Below are positions 59,304-64,000 of a DNA stretch of 64,000 bases, piece by piece. The notes below the pieces were generated by a model, which saw nothing but the letters and a program-made list of their open reading frames with translations, searched no databases and was not told where the DNA came from. The position numbers and the translations under genes were made by a program. Numbering within the stretch: the first letter of the stretch is position 1; each line of letters opens with the position of its first letter. The DNA comes from CTSoil-075 sp964292325 (GTDB lineage: Bacteria; Bacillota; Negativicutes; DSM-13327), in contig CAXYVG010000004.1 in assembly GCA_964292325.1 (NCBI GenBank), positions 1 to 64,000 of the forward strand, given 5' to 3'.

Positions 59304-59305
59304 GG

Positions 59306-59470
59306 ATACGCATCATGTATAGCTTTACGCAATTTCTTTGTAGTATATCCTTCTCCGCCAACAATCATAATTTTTGGGGAAACATTGCGAATTTTTCTGG
59401 TGAAGCAGCGATCGACCTTGTAAAACAGGCGCAACCGCATTGAATATTGAATCATAGTATCCTTCTGTAA
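59306..59470 (-). pseudogene. Remnant of an actin-like (possibly ParM/StbA) gene
   Basis: Two frames joined by a frameshift near 59400 give YYDSIFNAVAPVLQG and then SPKIMIVGGEGYTTKKLRKA, which resembles the last nucleotide-binding motif of ParM-like plasmid segregation proteins. Assignment is tentative. It abuts the methyltransferase fragment. Confidence 0.35.
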
Positions 59471-59477
59471 CATTTAT

Positions 59478-59510
59478 AAAAGGGGCTATCGCGTCAGACA
59501 GCCCCCTTTT
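59478..59510. terminator. Terminator downstream of the 200-aa exported protein gene
   Basis: AAAAGGGGCTATC/GACAGCCCCCTTTT hairpin 17 nt past the stop. Confidence 0.8.
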
Positions 59511-59526
59511 ATTTATAAAAAACACC

Positions 59527-60129
59527 TTATTCCGCAGCTGCACCACTGAAAACAGATGAAACGACGCCGTCTTTCATACCAAACATAATACCACCATAAA
59601 TCGTGCCTGCAATGATTTTTGCGAAAGCTTTGCTGTCATTAGGATTGATCTCATTTTCATAAGCATCCTGAGCCTCTTTATTTGTGCTGCCAATTCCAAT
59701 ACCCCGCTTAGTTTTAAACTCACAAGGACTTTTAATCGACACGCGCTCAACAACTTGTTGTCCTTCTTTTCTTATCATACAGAGTTCTATACCCTTAGTT
59801 GGATAATACCAATACTGATGCTCCTCCCACCCAACAGCAGGCCAGACTTTCGCTACGGATTTTTCCTCAGGTTCGCCTAAACCATTCAAAACGTCACGAT
59901 CAGACATGCCAATTGATAAAAAACCTATTGTTTCATTTCTCAGAAGTTCAAAACCAATGTGTAAATAATCTTTCTTGGCTACCAACACCTGAGAATCAGA
60001 AGTCTGGCTGCTCGCTGACGCCTGAACCACAGGCGTGCCACCAAACTTTTCTCCCCCACTGTAGCCGCTGCTAGTCAGCACCCCAACGAAAATTCCTGCC
60101 ATTAGTCCACAAAGTAATTTTTTGTCCAT
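59527..60129 (-). CDS. Exported hypothetical protein with SmpA/OmlA-like motif
   Basis: 200 aa. Signal peptide (MDKKLLCGLMAGIFVGVLTS, no lipobox downstream). Mature part has LSIGMSDRDVLNGLGEPEEK, a pattern like SmpA/BamE-type domains, and GIGIGSTNKEAQDAY repeats the theme. Function unknown; envelope location inferred. RBS AAGGGGGAA. Confidence 0.6.
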   Translation of the reverse strand: MDKKLLCGLMAGIFVGVLTSSGYSGGEKFGGTPVVQASASSQTSDSQVLVAKKDYLHIGFELLRNETIGFLSIGMSDRDVLNGLGEPEEKSVAKVWPAVGWEEHQYWYYPTKGIELCMIRKEGQQVVERVSIKSPCEFKTKRGIGIGSTNKEAQDAYENEINPNDSKAFAKIIAGTIYGGIMFGMKDGVVSSVFSGAAAE

Positions 60130-60253
60130 AACTGATTCCCCCTTTCATTTTTTTCACTGTAATTCTGCAAAATCACTGGAACTATTCAAAAGTGTAAATG
60201 AAGGAACATTATAACTTCTACTTGCCAGGCCTTGGCATGAAATGTGCGTTTCT

Positions 60254-61192
60254 TTAGTGAAAGCGGCGTCCGCCCATAAAACTCTCTGTATGGTTTCTGT
60301 CAAAATTTGATACTGTAACCAATCCAGTTGCGCCAGGTCCTGCGCCTTGCGTATTCATAGCATGAATGAACTGCCCATTCCCTATAAAAATTCCCACATG
60401 TTCAGGATCTGGGTCTTTCCATGAGAAAAAGACTAAATCTCCCGGTTGTAAATCCTTGAAACTAATTGATTCCTGACGATGATACTGTACATCGGCGGTA
60501 CGTTCAATATTTACCCCCAGCTGACCAAGGACATAATAGGTAAGACCAGAGCAATCAAACCCAGTTCCTGGAGATGATCCGCCCCATACATACGGCTTGC
60601 CCTTTAACTGCAGGGCAAGCGCCACTATCTTGGGACCGAGCTGACTGCTAATGTTACCAGTCATTCCCTGTTGCAGTACTGTCTGGCCCGCTGAAGATAC
60701 GACGCCTTTTCCACCAGGACACCAAGAAGCCTTACCGTCCTTAATCGTTATGCGAGAAAAAAGGACCCACCTATTATTTTTGCCTGGCGGGCAAGGAGGG
60801 TTGTAATTGTTTACATCAAAATACCCTGGACCTTCGGCATCCCAGTAAGCAAATTTATTGTCTATGACCGGACGATAAGCAGCGTCTCTAGTGCCATCAA
60901 ATGTAGTTTTGCCAGCATGACCCCATATATAGAAATAATCATCTTTGCTGTTTGAATGATTAAAATGAAACGTCTTGGTACTATTAGGCTCTACATTCCA
61001 CCAACCTGCAACCTGCCAGGCATTCTCTTGATCAATAAATGTCTCAATCGCAAAATACAATTTCTCAGAATTTGTATTTTTCACAACAAAATCAAACGCC
61101 AATGCCTGCGGCATGGTAGCAACCGACACCATCATCCACAGGAAAAAAGCTACTAACATTTTGCTCATAATACCATTAATTATTTTCATCAT
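60254..61192 (-). CDS. DUF1036 plus NlpC/P60 cell-wall peptidase
   Basis: 312 aa exported. Signal peptide 1-33 (ending ALA). DUF1036 domain about 34-155 (VVKNTNSEKLYFAIETFIDQ, WWNVEPNSTKTFHF, YFYIWGHAG). C40 NlpC/P60 domain about 185-312 with the nucleophile in GTGFDCSGLTYYV, catalytic His in PEHVGIFIGNG and a third His in FIHAMN. Expected to cleave peptidoglycan stem peptides. Next to an exported chagasin-like inhibitor gene. Confidence 0.85.
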   Translation of the reverse strand: MMKIINGIMSKMLVAFFLWMMVSVATMPQALAFDFVVKNTNSEKLYFAIETFIDQENAWQVAGWWNVEPNSTKTFHFNHSNSKDDYFYIWGHAGKTTFDGTRDAAYRPVIDNKFAYWDAEGPGYFDVNNYNPPCPPGKNNRWVLFSRITIKDGKASWCPGGKGVVSSAGQTVLQQGMTGNISSQLGPKIVALALQLKGKPYVWGGSSPGTGFDCSGLTYYVLGQLGVNIERTADVQYHRQESISFKDLQPGDLVFFSWKDPDPEHVGIFIGNGQFIHAMNTQGAGPGATGLVTVSNFDRNHTESFMGGRRFH

Positions 61193-61277
61193 TTAACACT
61201 ACTCCATCCATTACCATAATACTTACCATTAGGCATTATTTTGGTTCCATCCAGTTTAGTAAATGTTTACTGTCAAG

Positions 61278-61748
61278 CTATTCTTTGGTAACTTTGACCT
61301 CGCAGTTAATTGTCTTAGCTGCCATATTAGCAAGTTTCCATCCCTGCCGCAGACAAAAAGTAATTGTTTCCTGACCAGCAATGTCTGGTTTTGCTTGAAG
61401 AATATATGCCGTACACATTTTAGCGCCAGGAACGTCCAGAGGGTCTGTCGTAGGATCAGTGGAACGATTGATAACTTCAATCAGCCGTAAATCCTTATTG
61501 AGTAATACCCATTCATACCCGGTACCGCTAGCCGCAGATAATTGAACCTTGAAAAACTCCCCCGCTTTAATAGCAACAGGCAATACTTCGCTAACCGCAC
61601 CGCTGGCATCGGCTTTAATCGTCATTGCTATTATCGGTTCCTGGCTGGTCGTGTCTTCCGCCGCTGCCGCTACTGCTACCATACTCCAAATGTAAAATGA
61701 CATGATCAACACAATCTTGAGGGTTTTTCCATTTATATTTTTCATCAT
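61278..61748 (-). CDS. Chagasin-like (I42) protease inhibitor family protein
   Basis: 156 aa exported. Signal peptide 1-34 (IVLIMSFYIWSMVAVAAAAE). The mature domain has the I42 loops: GTGYEWVL, then DVPGAKMCTAYILQA and CLRQGWK. I42 proteins inhibit cysteine proteases. The start at 61748 (two ATGs) follows AAAAGGAG; the frame continues upstream but unrelated. It lies 86 nt upstream of the NlpC/P60 gene. Confidence 0.8.
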   Translation of the reverse strand: MMKNINGKTLKIVLIMSFYIWSMVAVAAAAEDTTSQEPIIAMTIKADASGAVSEVLPVAIKAGEFFKVQLSAASGTGYEWVLLNKDLRLIEVINRSTDPTTDPLDVPGAKMCTAYILQAKPDIAGQETITFCLRQGWKLANMAAKTINCEVKVTKE

Positions 61749-61935
61749 ATATATCGCTCCTTTTATATCTGATAGAAACTCACAAGAAGAGAGGCTGCTT
61801 GGCGTTCTCTTTGCTTCCTCTACGCAAATTACTTGTATCTTCGGCCATTTGGCATTATTATTTCGCCGTTCAGCCGCGCACTTTTCAGATTCGCTTTGAT
61901 CAGATTCGCGCCAGACAAGTAAAAATAATACACTT

Positions 61936-62868
61936 TTATGAAGCCATAATAATCTGTCTGCCATCCAGTTCATGTATTGTAATTTGATCAAATCCTGCAA
62001 TCTGCAGCCAATTCGTATACTGCTTTAGCGTCCAAGTCCCTCCTGTCTGGGTGTTTGCTAGCATGTTCACAGCAAAGAGCTCTGCCCTTTGACTGATTCC
62101 TCTAACAAAATCTAAAATGGCTATACGTCCGCCGCTTCGCACCGAATCACGAACTCTCTTAAACAACAGAATATTTTCTTCTTCCCCGTAAATATGAGTA
62201 ATATTGCCCAAAAAAACAAGGTCAAATTGTCCCGCAAAAACTTCTGCTGTAAAATCCCCAGGCACAAATTTAATTCTTTCTACTGGCAGTAGCGTCGGCT
62301 GCATCAGAGTACAAACTGGCAATATATCCTGAACAGTAACATCCGCTCCTGCAGCGGCAAAAGGCCTGGCATAATTTAATGGCCCTCCCCCTAAATCAAG
62401 AACTGCAGCCCCCTGAGGCAATCCCTCTAAAGTAATAGTCACTAGTTGATCGGCAATTTCTTTTGCAGTTTGCTTCATAGCGCTCATAAACCCCTTTGTA
62501 TCCAGTTGATCATGCTTACGCTGTGGCGGTTGTCCCGTCTTTAAAATTTCAGGCAGATGAGTCCATGCTGCAATCACATTAAAGGTATGAATCAGCGAGT
62601 AACCAATATAGTTCTCACTTTCTTCATTATAAAATAATTCCTTTGCTGCTGGGGTTATCATTAGCATTTCATTTTCCGGTTTTACATACTCTAACGTTAT
62701 AAGAGCTTCTATTATCGTCCATAGAGCGCGGTAATCCATATCTAGATCACTGACCAACTCATTCAAAGTCATCGGTTTTTCCCGAAGAGCATCAAAGATT
62801 CCCGTCTTTAATGCTGCGCCTGCCACCAGTAATTCTTGGGGAGCCATAGGATTTTTTAAATTTGGCAT
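61936..62868 (-). CDS. SAM-dependent methyltransferase (O-methyltransferase type)
   Basis: 310 aa. N-terminal dimerisation/winged-helix (about 5-90, ELLVAGAALKTGIFDALREK), Rossmann SAM site VLDLGGGPLNYARPFAAAGA (about 167), and FDLVFLGNITHIYGEEEN. Resembles small-molecule O-methyltransferases; substrate unknown. ATG at 62868 follows GGGAGGAAAAG. A fragment of a relative is at 59199. Confidence 0.85.
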   Translation of the reverse strand: MPNLKNPMAPQELLVAGAALKTGIFDALREKPMTLNELVSDLDMDYRALWTIIEALITLEYVKPENEMLMITPAAKELFYNEESENYIGYSLIHTFNVIAAWTHLPEILKTGQPPQRKHDQLDTKGFMSAMKQTAKEIADQLVTITLEGLPQGAAVLDLGGGPLNYARPFAAAGADVTVQDILPVCTLMQPTLLPVERIKFVPGDFTAEVFAGQFDLVFLGNITHIYGEEENILLFKRVRDSVRSGGRIAILDFVRGISQRAELFAVNMLANTQTGGTWTLKQYTNWLQIAGFDQITIHELDGRQIIMAS

Positions 62869-63051
62869 ACACTTTTCCTCCCTAATTTTGTTCCACAATT
62901 AGTTGAATTATCTTTAATCTTGTATAAATCTATTTAATAAACTTAATCTATCTAGCGTTTTATTATAATTCACTATTATTGTTGAATTATCCTTTTGTAT
63001 GGAAAGTTTTTTCATACTCTTTCATGTAAGTCTTATCCAAACAAAAAAAAC
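62869..63051. other. Upstream region of the methyltransferase
   Basis: AT-rich, no gene seen. GTTGAATTATC occurs twice (about 62910 and 62983), perhaps an operator pair. Confidence 0.35.
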
Positions 63052-63222
63052 AAACCGCAGGTCATTAAGCCTGCGGTTTTACTGTATTTACAGTTACTTG
63101 CTCTTATAGACAGGCCAGGAATGGCACGGTTCAGAGGTTGACACTGCTCGGGATGAATTAGTTGCTAAATTTGAAGAATGGATGAAAACCATTTAAACAA
63201 CCATCGGCCTCAAAAATGAGGC
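63052..63222 (+). repeat. Islet-boundary module E (right end of accessory region)
   Basis: Hairpin AAACCGCAGG/CCTGCGGTTT (63052-63079), 36-bp spacer, 81-bp gene tail (63116-63196) with TAA, then CGGCCTCA/TGAGGCTG terminator. The tail reads QEWHGSEVDTARDELVAKF then EEWMKTI. Last copy; core-type sequence resumes beyond. Confidence 0.9.
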
Positions 63223-63280
63223 TGATTTTCTTTTTATTGCCAGGCTATACTTCTCTAAAAAAATCCTTATCATTTTGCAA

Positions 63281-64000
63281 TTAAAATGACAAAAACTCTT
63301 GGGTAAGCTTCTCTTGCGGTTCTTCTAGTAACAGATTCGTTGCATTACCTTCAATGACGGTCCCCTCTGACATAAATATCGTCTCAGCGGCAATTCGTTT
63401 GGCTTGCATCAGATTGTGCGTTACAATAACGATTGTTAATTGTGAGCTTAATTCTTTTAACAATTCTTCGATACATTGTGTAGATTTGATATCAAGACTG
63501 GAACAAGGCTCGTCTAGCAGAAGTACCTTAGGAGATATTGCTAAAATACGCCCAATCGATAGCCGCTGTAATTGACCACCGGATAACTCCTCGGCAGGAG
63601 AATTCAGTTTATCCTTCACCTCATTCCATAATCCTACCCTCTTGAGAGTTGTTGTAACCACAGCATCTTGCTCCGCCTTATCTCTTACTCCATAGTATCT
63701 TGGCCCAAATAAAATATTCTCCCTAATACTTAACGGCAGTGCGATTGGTTTTTGCAAAACCATGCCAACTTTCCGCCGTATTTCTGCCGGGTCTTTATAC
63801 TTATAGACCTCCTGACCTCCCAGCATAATACTCCCATTAACTCGGAAATCGTGACGCAACTCAGCTGTCCGGTTGATAGATTTTAATAGTGTTGTTTTGC
63901 CACAGCCGGAAGGACCAATAAGGGCAGTAATATTATTTTGATGAAAATTAGCTGTAATATCGCGAAGAACTTGCTTTTTACCATAATAAGCAGCAAATTC
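63281..64000 (-). CDS. PstB-like ABC transporter ATP-binding protein, 5' end off the window
   Basis: 239 codons visible, continuing past 64000. Walker A IGPSGCGKTTLLKSINR, Q-loop MVLQKPIALPLSIRENI, signature ELSGGQLQRLSIGR, Walker B VLLLDEPCSSLD, H-loop IVIVTHNLMQA. LKSINR and the FGPRYYG stretch point to the PstB (phosphate) group; tungstate or other oxyanion uptake is possible. Nothing else of the transporter is visible. Confidence 0.85.
   Translation of the reverse strand, partial: EFAAYYGKKQVLRDITANFHQNNITALIGPSGCGKTTLLKSINRTAELRHDFRVNGSIMLGGQEVYKYKDPAEIRRKVGMVLQKPIALPLSIRENILFGPRYYGVRDKAEQDAVVTTTLKRVGLWNEVKDKLNSPAEELSGGQLQRLSIGRILAISPKVLLLDEPCSSLDIKSTQCIEELLKELSSQLTIVIVTHNLMQAKRIAAETIFMSEGTVIEGNATNLLLEEPQEKLTQEFLSF

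Noticed and set aside
50291..63222. Repeats at 50.3, 52.3, 53.6, 59.0 and 63.1 kb as a CRISPR array
   Set aside because: Copies are 1.4-5.4 kb apart, carry coding sequence and terminators, and there are no cas genes or regular spacers.
49794..63280. Prophage or conjugative element
   Set aside because: No integrase, capsid, terminase, relaxase or type IV secretion genes; cargo is short, unrelated gene sets.

Overview
The window reads as the chromosome of a low-GC, endospore-forming Firmicute with an outer membrane, most likely a Negativicute of the Pelosinus/Sporomusa kind. Sporulation genes (yqfC, yqfD, spoIIP, gpr), T-box leaders and a HrcA/CIRCE heat-shock operon point to Firmicutes. An exported LptA/OstA-like protein points to a diderm member. 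The genus is inferred; gene order and family membership are read from the sequence.

Positions 1-49.8 kb are core genome, nearly all on the minus strand. In coordinate order: tRNA-Asn, rpoD, dnaG, dgt, an LptA-like gene (plus strand), then ppsR-glyS-glyQ behind a glycine T-box. Next come recO, a YqzL-like gene, a CorC-type transporter, era-cdd-dgkA-ybeY-pgpH and yqfD-yqfC, which is the Bacillus-type order without phoH or ccpN. A solo HerA-type ATPase, floA-nfeD, yqeY-rpsU-HIT and mtaB-rsmE-prmA follow. The heat-shock operon is transcribed hrcA, archaeal-like (group III) chaperonin, grpE, dnaK, dnaJ from a CIRCE-controlled promoter. Then come hemW, lepA, spoIIP, gpr, rpsT, holA, comEC-comEA, purB and leuS with its own T-box. 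leuS has an in-frame amber codon that removes its last 32 residues.

Positions 49.4-63.2 kb are accessory. A conserved 130-aa gene of unknown function (49401-49793) is followed by four further copies of its last 81 bp, at 52320, 53703, 59103 and 63116. Each copy is preceded about 35 bp upstream by a hairpin (arms close to AACCGCAGG and CCTGCGGTT), and most are followed by a GGCCTCA/TGAGGCC terminator. The copies divide the region into islets of 1.4-5.4 kb. The islets carry unknown and DUF7669/DUF7662-like genes, an Rpn-family nuclease, a defence cluster (primase-helicase-PLD protein plus RloA/RloB), and an export/cell-wall group (DUF1036-NlpC/P60, chagasin-like inhibitor, methyltransferase). 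This is what repeated integration at one gene's 3' end would leave, yet no integrase is present. Core-type sequence resumes with a PstB-like ABC ATPase running off the right edge.

A separate structured element of about 100 bp occurs three times in core intergenic regions (18.4, 23.0 and 39.8 kb). It shows covariation and a possible terminator/antiterminator switch.
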